Assembly (NCBI GenBank): GCA_012735465.1
Contig: JAAYHJ010000006.1
Span: forward strand, 1-63,030
Length of the DNA: 63,030 nt
Reading direction: 5' to 3'
From: Clostridiaceae bacterium
GTDB lineage: Bacteria > Bacillota > Clostridia > SK-Y3
Shown here piece by piece: positions 1 to 8,215 of the stretch. Positions within the stretch are counted from its first letter, which is position 1; the number at the start of each line of letters is the position of its first letter. The notes beneath the pieces were generated by a model that was not told the origin of the DNA, made no database searches, and saw only the letters and a list, made by a program, of their open reading frames with translations. Position numbers and translations under genes: made by a program.

Positions 1-14
1 ACAATAGTATTCAC
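1..14 (-). CDS. Probable transposase, first codons only (left copy)
   Basis: A GTG codon at 14-12 on the minus strand follows AAGGAGG with about 7 bases spacing and opens a frame that leaves the window after four codons. It mirrors 63015-63030 exactly. The product is inferred from its place just inside a repeated element end; no domain can be seen. Confidence 0.4.
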
Positions 15-81
15 AAGAGATCCTCCTTTTCAAAGGTTTTTGATGGTGATTCTATTGTATCAAAAAGTGAGGATCTCTTGT
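13..81 (-). promoter_or_regulatory. Hairpin burying the transposase ribosome site (left copy)
   Basis: The arms at 69-81 and 13-25 are perfect 13-base inverted repeats. The proximal arm contains most of the AGGAGG site and reaches the GTG start. A second 8-base pair (59-66 with 38-45) nests inside. This is the mirror image of 62948-63016; see that entry for the inferred role. Confidence 0.6.
54..62 (-). promoter_or_regulatory. Extended -10 promoter for transposase (left copy)
   Basis: On the minus strand the sequence reads TG-A-TACAAT, an extended -10 element. It lies in the loop of the hairpin, so transcripts starting from it would lack the distal arm. No good -35 is visible, which extended -10 promoters can tolerate. 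Confidence 0.4.
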
Positions 82-119
82 TTTTTTATCCTTAAAATGT
101 CCTACAATTATTTTACACT

Positions 120-521
120 ATGATACTGAATTCTGTTGACAGGGGAACGGAAAAACATATTATTGAGACATTAGAGATTGAAGACACGGATTTGGCAGAG
201 GAAATAAAGAAAAGAATGTTCACATTTGATGATATTGTTACTCTGGACAACCGTTCTATTCAAAGATTCCTTAGAGAGGTGGATAATAATCAATTGGCAT
301 TGGCACTTAAAGGTGCCAATGAAGAAGTGCAAAAGGTTATCTTTAGCAATATGTCTAAACGTTTGGCTGAAATGATCCGGGAGGATATGGAATTTATGGG
401 GCCTGTTCGCTTAAGGGATGTGGGAGAAGCACAGCAAAAAATTGTTAATGTTATCAGAAGGCTGGAGGATGCCGGTGAGATTGTAATTTCACGGGGCGGA
501 GGGGATGAAATAATTGTCTAG
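120..521 (+). pseudogene. fliG: fliG, 3' remnant cut by insertion sequence
   Basis: The reading frame matches the C-terminal part of FliG, the rotor protein of the flagellar switch that takes torque from the MotA stator. About 132 residues remain of a usual length near 335-340, beginning at the conserved L-N-S-V-D-R-G stretch of the middle domain and including the whole C-terminal torque domain ending in G-G-G-D-E-I-I-V. The ATG at 120 is made by the element tip and has no ribosome site, so the fragment is probably not translated well. Stop is at 519-521, overlapping fliH by 8 bases. The missing N-terminal part binds FliF, so this fragment alone should not rebuild a switch. The disruption looks recent because the remaining codons carry no further damage. 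Confidence 0.85.
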
Positions 522-1260
522 AGTAATTAAGTCTTTTCAGGTCACCCTGGGAATCCCCTATAGCATTTCCCAGCCGGTTGAAGCTGAAAATGAGATGAAA
601 GTGAAACAAGAGGATTTAGAATCTGTTTATATTGATAAGTATAAAGCAATGTTGGAAGATGCAGCAAAAAAGTCGGAGGAAATCATCAATGATGCCAGGG
701 AAAGAGCAAAAAAAATCCTTATGGATGCAGAAAAACAATCCAGGGAAATGAGCGATAAACTGTTTCGGGAAGCCAGGGAAAAAGGGTACGATGAAGGATA
801 TCGTGAAGCTGAAAGAAAAGCCCGGTCAATACTGGACGAAGCAGAAGAAATAAGGAGACAGGCACAAGAACGGTATAATTTGGTCTTGGATTCCGCAGAA
901 CAGGACATTATACAGCTTATATTGGATATATCGCGAAAAGTCATAGGTGATGAATTGGATTCCAGGCCGGGTTCGGTAGGTTTATTGGTCAGAGAAGCAT
1001 TAATGCAATTAAAAGGTATAAAAAGCGTGGATGTATACGTATCGGATGAAGATTATGAGGCGGTATGTGCAGCTAAGGAACTCATTGCAAAGGAAAGCAG
1101 TTATTATGGTGAAATAGATATCCAAAAGGATTCTTCCCTTAAAAAGGGAAGTTGTATCATTGAAAGTGCTTCAGGTATTATTGATTGCAGTGTGGAAACA
1201 CAATTGGGAGCTATTGAGAAAGCATTTAATGATTTATTAAATATAAAGAAAGAGGGATAA
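514..1260 (+). CDS. fliH: Flagellar assembly protein FliH
   Basis: FliH is the stator-like regulator of the FliI ATPase in flagellar type III export. The 248-residue protein has a long alanine/glutamate/lysine/arginine-rich helical part (about residues 45-130), typical of FliH coiled coils, followed by a globular C-terminal domain resembling V-ATPase subunit E. The start is a TTG at 514 with an AGGGGA site 8 bases upstream, inside the 3' end of fliG. Overlap with fliG and a 1-base gap to fliI indicate translational coupling. Identification rests on domain type and position between fliG and fliI. Confidence 0.9.
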   Translation: MSRVIKSFQVTLGIPYSISQPVEAENEMKVKQEDLESVYIDKYKAMLEDAAKKSEEIINDARERAKKILMDAEKQSREMSDKLFREAREKGYDEGYREAERKARSILDEAEEIRRQAQERYNLVLDSAEQDIIQLILDISRKVIGDELDSRPGSVGLLVREALMQLKGIKSVDVYVSDEDYEAVCAAKELIAKESSYYGEIDIQKDSSLKKGSCIIESASGIIDCSVETQLGAIEKAFNDLLNIKKEG

Positions 1261-1261
1261 A

Positions 1262-2587
1262 TTGGCGTCAGCTATAGATTTTCAAAAGTACCGGAATGTT
1301 GTTTCAAAGGGTTCTTTTTTGAAGTATCAGGGAAGGGTTACACAGGTAGTAGGGCTTACTATTGAAGCAAATGGCCCTGCCGTAAACATCGGTGATTTGT
1401 GTTATATTCATACAAATAATAGCAATGAGGCAATTCTTACAGAGGTTGTGGGTTTCAAAGAGCAAAGGGTATTGTTGATGCCGTTGGGGGAAATGGACGG
1501 TATTGGTCCGGGGAGTATTGTTACTGCCGCAGGGCATGTATTGCGTGTTTCTGTGGGACAAGCATTGATAGGAAGGGTGCTGGATGGCCTGGGGAATCCT
1601 ATTGATGGAAAGGGTCCGCTGGAATGCAGCGAATTTTATCCAGTCAATAATACTCCTCCGGCACCTTTTATGAGGGAAAGGATTTCAAAGATACTTCCTT
1701 TGGGAATAAGAGCAATTGACGGGCTTTTAACCGTTGGAAGGGGTCAGAGATTAGGCATTTTTGCCGGTAGTGGCGTGGGCAAAAGCACTCTGCTGGGAAT
1801 GATTGCCCGTAATTCTTCATCCGATGTTAATGTAGTTGCCCTTATTGGAGAAAGAGGAAGGGAAGTAAGGGAATTTATAGAAAAGGATTTGCAGGAAGAA
1901 GGTCTGAAGCGTTCTGTTGTGGTTGTAGCTACATCGGATCAACCGGCATTGGTCAGATTAAAAGGTGCTTTATTTGCAACAGCCATTGCTGAGTATTTTA
2001 GGGATCAGGGGAGAGATGTTCTTCTGCTCATGGATTCCTTAACACGTTTTGCAATGGCCCAAAGGGAAGTTGGATTAGCCATAGGAGAGCTGCCGGTTTC
2101 CCGGGGATATACTCCTTCCGTGTTTGCATCCATGCCTAAACTGCTGGAGCGTGCGGGTTGTTCCGATACCGGCTCCATCACGGGCCTGTACACCGTATTG
2201 GTAGAGGGTGACGATTTAAATGAGCCTGTTAGCGATACGGCAAGGGGAATCCTGGATGGGCATATTGTGTTGTCGAGAAAGCTTGCCAATCGAAATCATT
2301 ATCCTGCTATTGATGTTTTAGCAAGTGTGAGCCGTGCGATGAATGATATTGTTAGTAAGCAACACCGCGTGCGTGCTGCAGAGATAAAAAAGGTTATGGC
2401 TGTTTACAAGGATGCGGAAGACTTGATAAATATAGGTGCGTATGTGAAGGGAAGCAATCCAAATATTGATTATGCTATAGATAATATCGACGGGATCAAC
2501 TCATTTTTACAGCAAGATATAGATGAAAAAGTTAGTTTTGAAGATGTAATTTTGGAAATGAACAATCTGTTGACCGATGGAGGCTGA
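1262..2587 (+). CDS. fliI: Flagellum-specific ATPase FliI
   Basis: FliI is the hexameric cytoplasmic ATPase that helps feed flagellar substrates to the FlhA/FlhB export gate. The 441-residue protein is related to the F1 beta subunit. It shows the Walker A motif G-S-G-V-G-K-S-T at residues 169-176, the G-E-R-G-R-E-V-R-E-F stretch near 197 and a Walker B aspartate at about residue 258 (L-L-L-M-D-S-L-T-R). Length is normal for the family. Start is TTG at 1262 with AAAGAGGGA upstream. Confidence 0.97.
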   Translation: MASAIDFQKYRNVVSKGSFLKYQGRVTQVVGLTIEANGPAVNIGDLCYIHTNNSNEAILTEVVGFKEQRVLLMPLGEMDGIGPGSIVTAAGHVLRVSVGQALIGRVLDGLGNPIDGKGPLECSEFYPVNNTPPAPFMRERISKILPLGIRAIDGLLTVGRGQRLGIFAGSGVGKSTLLGMIARNSSSDVNVVALIGERGREVREFIEKDLQEEGLKRSVVVVATSDQPALVRLKGALFATAIAEYFRDQGRDVLLLMDSLTRFAMAQREVGLAIGELPVSRGYTPSVFASMPKLLERAGCSDTGSITGLYTVLVEGDDLNEPVSDTARGILDGHIVLSRKLANRNHYPAIDVLASVSRAMNDIVSKQHRVRAAEIKKVMAVYKDAEDLINIGAYVKGSNPNIDYAIDNIDGINSFLQQDIDEKVSFEDVILEMNNLLTDGG

Positions 2588-2588
2588 T

Positions 2589-3047
2589 ATGATTAGATTT
2601 AACTATCGTCTTCAACCCTTATTAAATGTAAAAAGACAAATGGAAGATATGGCAAAAAACGATCTTGCAAAAAAAATTATAAAGCTCCAGGAAGAACAGG
2701 AAAAATTTAATGATGTGGTAAATAGAAAAGAAAACTGCTTAGACAGGATTGAAGAAGAAAGTGCCAGGGGAGTAAGCGTAGGCCGACTCCGTCAGTATAA
2801 TGACTATCTTTACTGCATAAACCAAAAATTGCAGTTTCAGCAAAAAAACGTCGATATTGCATCTCAGGAAGTGGAGATATGTAGGGATAAACTGATTGAA
2901 TGTGTAAAAGAAAAAAAGATACTGGAAACTTTGAAAGATAAAAAAATGCAGCAATATATGGAAGATATGATGCGGGCGGAAGAAAAGATTGTGGAAGAAA
3001 TAGTATACAGTAAATTCATAGCGAGCAAGGAGGAAGTAAGCTCATAA
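2589..3047 (+). CDS. fliJ: Flagellar export chaperone FliJ
   Basis: FliJ is a small coiled-coil protein that fits in the centre of the FliI ring like the gamma subunit of F1 and helps chaperone export. The product is about 152 residues, almost wholly helical and rich in lysine, glutamate and glutamine, starting M-I-R-F-N-Y-R-L-Q-P-L-L. I chose the ATG at 2589 because a GGAGG (2579-2583) sits 5 bases before it; an in-frame ATG at 2577 has no site. It follows the fliI stop by one base. Sequence conservation in this family is low, so position carries much of the weight. Confidence 0.88.
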   Translation: MIRFNYRLQPLLNVKRQMEDMAKNDLAKKIIKLQEEQEKFNDVVNRKENCLDRIEEESARGVSVGRLRQYNDYLYCINQKLQFQQKNVDIASQEVEICRDKLIECVKEKKILETLKDKKMQQYMEDMMRAEEKIVEEIVYSKFIASKEEVSS

Positions 3048-3096
3048 GGATGTGGCAAAAGCCATAATTTGTATATACATGGAATGGAGGATACGG

Positions 3097-3936
3097 ATGC
3101 CAGGTTCAAGAGTGGGTGGCGAAAGGTATGGTGCAGTTGGTACCGTTGGGCGTACAAAAGACATAAAAAGTAAAGCAAATGAATCTTCGAGCCAGTCGAT
3201 CCAATATGCTATTATTGCTAAGTTTATTTTAATTATGATAATATTACTGCTCATAAGCATACCCATATTGATGATAAGGTTCAATGTATTAGGGGTTGGT
3301 GAACAGGCAAGGCCTTTTATTGAGGATTTGCCTTACCTGAACAAAATATTGCCGGAAAAGCCCGACCCACAGGACCCGAAATACATGAACAAGGCAGAAT
3401 TAACTGAAAAATACTTGGAATACAAACAAAAATATGAGCAGCTTATTGCTGAAAGGGATACTTTGCAGGAACAACTTAAGGGTCTTAACAATATAAAGGA
3501 AAATTACGAATTGTTTGTACAAGACCAGCGAAAGCTGCAGGAGGATCAATTAAAACTGCAGGAGGAAAAAGCTTCCCTTGAGAAGGAACGGGAGAATTTT
3601 TTCAAGGAAATAAAAGAAGCAAAGGAAAGTGATTTTAAGGCATACTTTGAAAAGATATACCCGGAAAAAGCAGCTGAGCTATATAAAGAAATACTGGAAG
3701 AGCAAAGGATTAATGAACAAATTAAAGAATCCGTTTCCTATTATGAAAATATGGATGCAAAGAAAGCTGCAAGGATTTTTGAGGAAATGAGCAAAAACAA
3801 TATGGATATGGTTGTAAATGTATTAAAAAACATGGACAGGGAACAAGCCTCAGAAATACTAGCTAATATGCAGGTAGAAACAGCTGCACAGATTAGCAGT
3901 ATACTGTTAGGTGAATATCAGACTAACACGCCATAA
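3097..3936 (+). CDS. MotE/YlxF-like flagellar membrane protein
   Basis: The 279-residue product has a cytoplasmic N-terminus, one membrane segment at about residues 38-62, a long coiled coil (about 100-185) and a C-terminal domain of about 70 residues resembling the MgtE intracellular N domain (Y-Y-E-N-M-D-A-K-K-A-A-R-I-F-E-E-M). This is the architecture of MotE/YlxF proteins, found between fliJ and fliK in many bacteria. In some species MotE chaperones the MotC stator-ring protein; in Gram-positives its job is less clear. ATG at 3097 is preferred because of GGAATGGAGG six bases before it; a GTG at 3052 would add 15 residues without a good site. Confidence 0.8.
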   Translation: MPGSRVGGERYGAVGTVGRTKDIKSKANESSSQSIQYAIIAKFILIMIILLLISIPILMIRFNVLGVGEQARPFIEDLPYLNKILPEKPDPQDPKYMNKAELTEKYLEYKQKYEQLIAERDTLQEQLKGLNNIKENYELFVQDQRKLQEDQLKLQEEKASLEKERENFFKEIKEAKESDFKAYFEKIYPEKAAELYKEILEEQRINEQIKESVSYYENMDAKKAARIFEEMSKNNMDMVVNVLKNMDREQASEILANMQVETAAQISSILLGEYQTNTP

Positions 3937-3966
3937 TATAATGATATCCTGAAAGGAGGTGATGTT

Positions 3967-5343
3967 GTGAATGTTAAAGATGTTATGGCTACCCTGTTTG
4001 GTGCCTCCAATCTTGCGGATGAATATGTTTTCGATTCAAGCAAAGGTTCAAACTGGCAGTTTAAAGATGTGCTAGATAATTCAATAATGAAAGCAGGAAT
4101 GAAAGCAGGCTTGGTTGAGCAGCACAAAAATGTTAAAACGGGTAACCCTGTCCCCAAGAGCCGGACAGATATGGACTTTCTGAATAAAACCAATTTTCAT
4201 CTTCCCAGGAATAAGGCAAATGATGGACCAGCAAAAAAAGACTCGAATGCGGTAGACAATACGTATAAAAATGAACGTAATCAGTCCGATTCCCCGATAA
4301 GTGATACCCAAAAGGCAAATAATTGCAATAAGGGTACGGAGGAAAACCATTCCAAAGAAAAGGAGAAACCAGAAGATGTTTTTGAAAAAGTAAAACAATT
4401 GATGGACAGGCTTTCGCAGGAAAACCTATCACAAGATGAAAGAATACTTTTGATGAGTGAATTAAGCTTGGCTTTACAGCAGCTCATCGGTCTGATAAAT
4501 CAACATGGCTTGCAGTACAATTTTAGCGATATATTAAGCCATCAGTTTTTTGAAGAAGGGGTAGAAGGAAGCACTGCAGATACAATTGTTGATATACGAG
4601 ACAGAATAAATGATATGATAAAAAGCCTCAATAATTTAATCAATGAAAAATCTGAAGAACTTAAAGCAGAGGGTGATTCAATAAAAGATTCTGTTTTTGG
4701 TATGGATGGACTTGAGGTAACTGAGCAGGAACCAGGTGCCGGGTTGCAAGGTGGTTCAAAAAATGGAGATTTGGGAATGGCTACATTGGCGGAAAAAACA
4801 AAGGTGATAGACCTTCGTAATGCAGTAAACACATCGATGCAATCCCCGGTATTTACAGCCGGAAACGATATGTTTACGTCAGAAGCGGTTAAGGGGCAGG
4901 AAGTATTTAACAGGGAACAGGTCTTTAAACAGGTGCTTGAGCATGCTCGTTTGACTCTTGTTACCGAAGAAAAGTCAGAAATGTTACTTCAACTAAAGCC
5001 CGATTATCTTGGGAAGCTATCTTTGAAGATAGTGACCGAAAGAGGTATTCTTATAGCAAAGTTTACCGCAGAAAGTCAACAGGTAAAAGAAATAATAGAA
5101 GCAAATTTGGATCAGTTAAAAGATGCCCTGGAAGCTCAGGGGTTAAATGTAAAAGGGTTTAGTGTATCTGTTGGAGAACACGATACTCAAGATGTGAATT
5201 ATGGCAGTAACAGGCGTCTATCAAAAAAGCCGCTAGGTGAAGAGGATTCGGAGAGCACAAAAGGTATTTCAAGCTATGATATCACAAGTACAAGTATAAA
5301 CCCTTATCATGTTTCGAACAGCAGTATTGATTTTACTGCATAG
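3967..5343 (+). CDS. fliK: Flagellar hook-length control protein FliK
   Basis: FliK is secreted during hook growth and triggers the FlhB substrate switch when the hook reaches its set length. The 458-residue protein has a polar, poorly conserved N-terminal half, rich in asparagine, lysine and aspartate, and a conserved C-terminal hook-length domain at about residues 320-425 (L-Q-L-K-P-D-Y-L-G-K-L-S-L-K-I). The GTG start at 3967 follows AAAGGAGGTGAT, a near-perfect anti-16S match. It lies between the MotE-like gene and flgD, as in related operons. Confidence 0.9.
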   Translation: MNVKDVMATLFGASNLADEYVFDSSKGSNWQFKDVLDNSIMKAGMKAGLVEQHKNVKTGNPVPKSRTDMDFLNKTNFHLPRNKANDGPAKKDSNAVDNTYKNERNQSDSPISDTQKANNCNKGTEENHSKEKEKPEDVFEKVKQLMDRLSQENLSQDERILLMSELSLALQQLIGLINQHGLQYNFSDILSHQFFEEGVEGSTADTIVDIRDRINDMIKSLNNLINEKSEELKAEGDSIKDSVFGMDGLEVTEQEPGAGLQGGSKNGDLGMATLAEKTKVIDLRNAVNTSMQSPVFTAGNDMFTSEAVKGQEVFNREQVFKQVLEHARLTLVTEEKSEMLLQLKPDYLGKLSLKIVTERGILIAKFTAESQQVKEIIEANLDQLKDALEAQGLNVKGFSVSVGEHDTQDVNYGSNRRLSKKPLGEEDSESTKGISSYDITSTSINPYHVSNSSIDFTA

Positions 5344-5358
5344 GAGGAGAGGGAAGAA

Positions 5359-6201
5359 ATGGCTACAAGTTCAATACAGGGGCAGGAAATACAAGAAATA
5401 ATAGAAAATAATTTTACGCTGCCTTCCAAAAGGAATACCGGCACGCTGGGTAAGGAGGATTTTTTAAACCTTCTTGTCACGCAGTTAAAGTACCAGGATC
5501 CTTTAAAGCCCATGGAAGATAAAGAATTCATTGCGCAAATGGCACAGTTTTCATCTTTAGAGCAGATGCAAAATTTAAATGCAACCTTTAACAATATGAA
5601 GGCCTTTAACATGATTGGAAAGGAAATCTTAGCCACCATTGAAGACGAAAATACGGGAACAGTAAAGTATGTTGCAGGAGTTGTGGAGAGCGTAAAAATG
5701 CAAAAGGGAAAAACATATGTAGTTGTTGACGGAAAGGACGTATTATTGGAAGACATATCCGAGGTATTAAATGCATCGTCACCGCCGTCCGACAGGATTA
5801 CGGATTTTGCAGGTATGATTGGTAGGAAAGTGACCGGGCTGTTTATCGACCCTGAAAGCTTTGAATTAATGGAAATTGTAGGGGAAGCCGGTGCGTTGCG
5901 TATTATAAATGATTCCGTATATACTGTAATAAATAATGTCAGTGTAAAAATATATGATGTGGTTCTGGATGGAGAAGAAAAAGCCAATTTTACCGATTTA
6001 AAGGCTTTTCTGGATGAAAAGATGGAAAAAGGTGAAGAAATTATAGCGGTGCTTACAGGTAAGGATCCCAATGGTAAAGATGTGCAGGTGAAGGTTAAAG
6101 GCACAGTTAAGAGTTTTGAAATGGATGAAGAGGGTAGATATGCCTCTGCAGTCATGGATGGAATTAAAATTCCGGCAAGAAACGTTTATATGCTGGAGTA
6201 A
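5359..6201 (+). CDS. flgD: Flagellar hook cap protein FlgD, with extra C-terminal region
   Basis: FlgD caps the growing hook and is needed for polymerisation of FlgE. Residues 30-75 hold the conserved N-terminal signature (L-G-K-E-D-F-L-N-L-L-V-T-Q-L-K-Y-Q-D-P). At 280 residues it is longer than the roughly 140-230 usual for the family. A beta-rich stretch at about 95-135 and another at about 238-280 resemble each other (both hold V-x-G-x-V-x-S followed later by D-G-x-x-[VI]), which suggests a duplicated tudor-like domain around an insert of about 100 residues. A GGAGAGGGA site precedes the ATG. Confidence 0.9.
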   Translation: MATSSIQGQEIQEIIENNFTLPSKRNTGTLGKEDFLNLLVTQLKYQDPLKPMEDKEFIAQMAQFSSLEQMQNLNATFNNMKAFNMIGKEILATIEDENTGTVKYVAGVVESVKMQKGKTYVVVDGKDVLLEDISEVLNASSPPSDRITDFAGMIGRKVTGLFIDPESFELMEIVGEAGALRIINDSVYTVINNVSVKIYDVVLDGEEKANFTDLKAFLDEKMEKGEEIIAVLTGKDPNGKDVQVKVKGTVKSFEMDEEGRYASAVMDGIKIPARNVYMLE

Positions 6202-6221
6202 GTAAATAAGTTGGTGATAAG

Positions 6222-6620
6222 ATGAACGATATATCAAGAATATTTGGAAACAGAATAATAACTGCCGGAAGGCCTATACACACGGCGGGCGAGCAAAAGG
6301 TACACAGCAAAAGTGACAGTCCCATTCCTTTTGATGATATTTTAAGAAAACAAGTTTCATCTTTCAGAGAACTAAAGTTTTCCAAACATGCTGAAAACCG
6401 GTTGAAATCAAGAAATATTACCATTGATACGGAGCAAAGACAAAAAATTAATGATGCGATATTAAAAGCAGAAAAAAAGGGTGTTAAAGAATCATTAATT
6501 TTAATGGAAAACCTTGCGCTGGTAGTAAGCGTGGAGAACAGAACCGTTATTACGGCAGTGAGCAGTGATGAACTAAAGGATAATGTTTTTACAAATATTG
6601 ATGGAGCGGTAATTATTTGA
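6222..6620 (+). CDS. Flagellar operon protein, TIGR02530-like
   Basis: This 132-residue protein matches the small cytoplasmic family (TIGR02530, flagellar operon protein) found between flgD and flgE in many Firmicutes. The most conserved part as I recall it is the middle, F-S-K-H-A-E-N-R-L-K-S-R (about residues 50-61) followed by helices and a short beta-rich tail. No catalytic motif, signal peptide or membrane segment is visible. Its function is unknown; a role in hook assembly is only suggested by location. ATG at 6222 follows GGTGATAAG. Confidence 0.8.
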   Translation: MNDISRIFGNRIITAGRPIHTAGEQKVHSKSDSPIPFDDILRKQVSSFRELKFSKHAENRLKSRNITIDTEQRQKINDAILKAEKKGVKESLILMENLALVVSVENRTVITAVSSDELKDNVFTNIDGAVII

Positions 6621-6672
6621 GTAGCTGGACCTTAACAGGAGGCTACCTATTCCTGAACGACGGAAGGAATAG
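6621..6672 (+). promoter_or_regulatory. Two adjacent hairpins in the flgE leader
   Basis: GTAGC (6621-6625) pairs with GCTAC (6642-6646), and CTATTCC (6647-6653) pairs with GGAATAG (6666-6672), so two stems stand back to back just ahead of the flgE ribosome site. Neither is followed by a T-run, so they are not intrinsic terminators. A TATAAT at 6675-6680 has no convincing -35. A role in mRNA processing or stability of the hook-gene message is inference. Confidence 0.5.
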
Positions 6673-6698
6673 AAGTATAATCTAAGGAGGTCATTTTT

Positions 6699-8132
6699 AT
6701 GATGCGATCAATGTTTTCTGGTGTTTCCGGATTACGGGCACATCAGACCAAGATGGATGTTATCGCAAATAATATTGCAAATGTTAATACAGTAGCCTTT
6801 AAATCTAGCAGGGTGACTTTTCAAGAAGTGCTTAGCCAGACCATACGAGGTTCTTCCGCACCGGACAGTGTTAGCGGAAGAGGTGGAACAAACCCAATGC
6901 AAGTTGGATTGGGTGTATCCATAGCTTCCATTGATGTCATTCATAACCGAGGGGGATTACAAAGGACCGACAACCTGACGGATATGGCTATAGATGGGGA
7001 AGGATTCTTTATTGTTAAAAGTCCTAACAGTGATTTATATCGTTTTACCCGTGCAGGAAATTTCGGTCTGGATAAATTTGGGAATCTTGTAACCGCCGAC
7101 GGTTTTTATGTACTTGGTTGGCAGAAGAGAAAAGAAGGAAGCGTTACAGAATTTGATACGGAAGAACCGGTGGAACCGCTAAATATATATGAAGACAGCC
7201 ATAATAACAACAAGAGGGAAATTCCTGCAAAAGCTACCACTTTTACAAAATTTGCCGGAAATCTTGATGCAGGATATTTTTCCCGTGTAGGTTCTGAAGC
7301 CTTATTTCCATACGGAGGAGGTTCGGATCAGGGAAATTACTCTTACCAGGAAATCATCAGCAGGATATCTGGTGAGGAGGTTTTTAAGGTTCCCTATACG
7401 ATATATGATAAATTGGGAAGGGAGTATTCGGTCACAATAAATTTTGTAAAAAATTTAGTAGATAATGTAACGGATCCGGACAATCCAACGACCCAGTGGT
7501 TTTGGTATATAAACGACGAATCGGTGCCGGATGAACAAAAAACGGGAGCCCCTGCACAAGGTGTCATAACCTTTAATGAAGAAGGAAGGTTAATTAAGGT
7601 GGAACCGGTTTCATTGCTTCAGCCGGACAAAGGATTTGCAAGCGATATTAAAGTGGTACCATTGAGTGATTATGGTACGGACGATTTTTATGTTACCCTG
7701 GACTTTTCAGGCCTGACCCAATACCGGTCAAAAAGTACGGTAGTAGCTACAGACAGCGATGGATATGCTTCCGGTAAACTGGTTACCATCAACATTGGAC
7801 CGGATGGTGTCATTATGGGCATATATAATAATGGACAAAAGCAAGCGTTGGGCATGGTAGCCCTTGCTTATTTTGAAAATCCTGCGGGTCTTGAAAAGCT
7901 GGGCTCAAATCTGTATGCCGAATCCATAAATTCGGGGCAGTTCACCAAGGGCATTAAACCGGGAACAGAGGCAGTCGGTAAAATAAGTTCCGGGATGCTG
8001 GAGATGTCCAATGTGGATTTGTCCTATGAGTTTACTGAAATGATTACTACCCAGAGGGGATTCCAGGCAAATTCAAGGATTATAACTACTTCTGATGAAA
8101 TGCTACAGGAGTTGGTTAACCTTAAGAGATAA
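6699..8132 (+). CDS. flgE: Flagellar hook protein FlgE
   Basis: FlgE polymerises into the hook, the universal joint between rod and filament. The 477-residue protein begins with the conserved rod/hook N-terminal helix (M-F-S-G-V-S-G-L-R-A-H-Q and A-N-N-I-A-N-V-N-T at about 26-34) and ends with the matching C-terminal heptad region (M-S-N-V-D-L-S-Y-E-F-T-E-M-I-T-T-Q-R-G-F-Q-A-N-S). The variable middle forms the surface domains. A strong AAGGAGG lies 9 bases before tandem ATG codons at 6699 and 6702. Hairpins flank the gene on both sides, which may set its message level apart from its neighbours. Confidence 0.97.
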   Translation: MMRSMFSGVSGLRAHQTKMDVIANNIANVNTVAFKSSRVTFQEVLSQTIRGSSAPDSVSGRGGTNPMQVGLGVSIASIDVIHNRGGLQRTDNLTDMAIDGEGFFIVKSPNSDLYRFTRAGNFGLDKFGNLVTADGFYVLGWQKRKEGSVTEFDTEEPVEPLNIYEDSHNNNKREIPAKATTFTKFAGNLDAGYFSRVGSEALFPYGGGSDQGNYSYQEIISRISGEEVFKVPYTIYDKLGREYSVTINFVKNLVDNVTDPDNPTTQWFWYINDESVPDEQKTGAPAQGVITFNEEGRLIKVEPVSLLQPDKGFASDIKVVPLSDYGTDDFYVTLDFSGLTQYRSKSTVVATDSDGYASGKLVTINIGPDGVIMGIYNNGQKQALGMVALAYFENPAGLEKLGSNLYAESINSGQFTKGIKPGTEAVGKISSGMLEMSNVDLSYEFTEMITTQRGFQANSRIITTSDEMLQELVNLKR

Positions 8133-8150
8133 AAGATGAAGTGAACACAT

Positions 8151-8188
8151 GAAGTGGGAAAACTAGTACCCACTGATTTTCCCACTTC
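8151..8188 (+). promoter_or_regulatory. 12-bp perfect hairpin between flgE and swrD
   Basis: GAAGTGGGAAAA (8151-8162) and TTTTCCCACTTC (8177-8188) form a perfect 12-base stem with a 14-base loop. The following bases (TGTTGTTCC) are not a proper U-tract, so full termination is unlikely; partial termination or 3' end protection of the flgE message is more plausible. Confidence 0.6.
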
Positions 8189-8215
8189 TGTTGTTCCATA
8201 TAGGGGGTCTGTGTT

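Larger units (their letters stand above)
1..123 (-). mobile_element. Insertion sequence, 5' end, left copy (partial)
   Basis: These 123 bases are the exact reverse complement of 62906-63028. The repeat ends at the point where fliG coding sequence begins, which marks it as the boundary of an inserted element. Read on the minus strand it runs from the element tip through a hairpin to an AAGGAGG site and a GTG start, so the transposase gene points left, out of the window. Only the first codons are present, so the family cannot be named. The encoded start (M/V-N-T-I-V) would be compatible with several families, including ISLre2/UPF0236-type elements, but five residues decide nothing. Confidence 0.8.

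Noticed and set aside
120-122. ATG as the true start of a short FliG
   Set aside because: The codon is formed by the element tip, has no ribosome site, and the first family-like residues begin right after it in the middle of the FliG domain order.
5307-6155. Open frame of 282 codons on the minus strand over flgD
   Set aside because: It is the antisense shadow of flgD, with serine/threonine/isoleucine-rich composition, no ribosome site and no family pattern.
6621-6698. C-di-GMP riboswitch before flgE
   Set aside because: I looked for the conserved bases of class I and II c-di-GMP riboswitches in this leader and in the cheY leader and did not find them.
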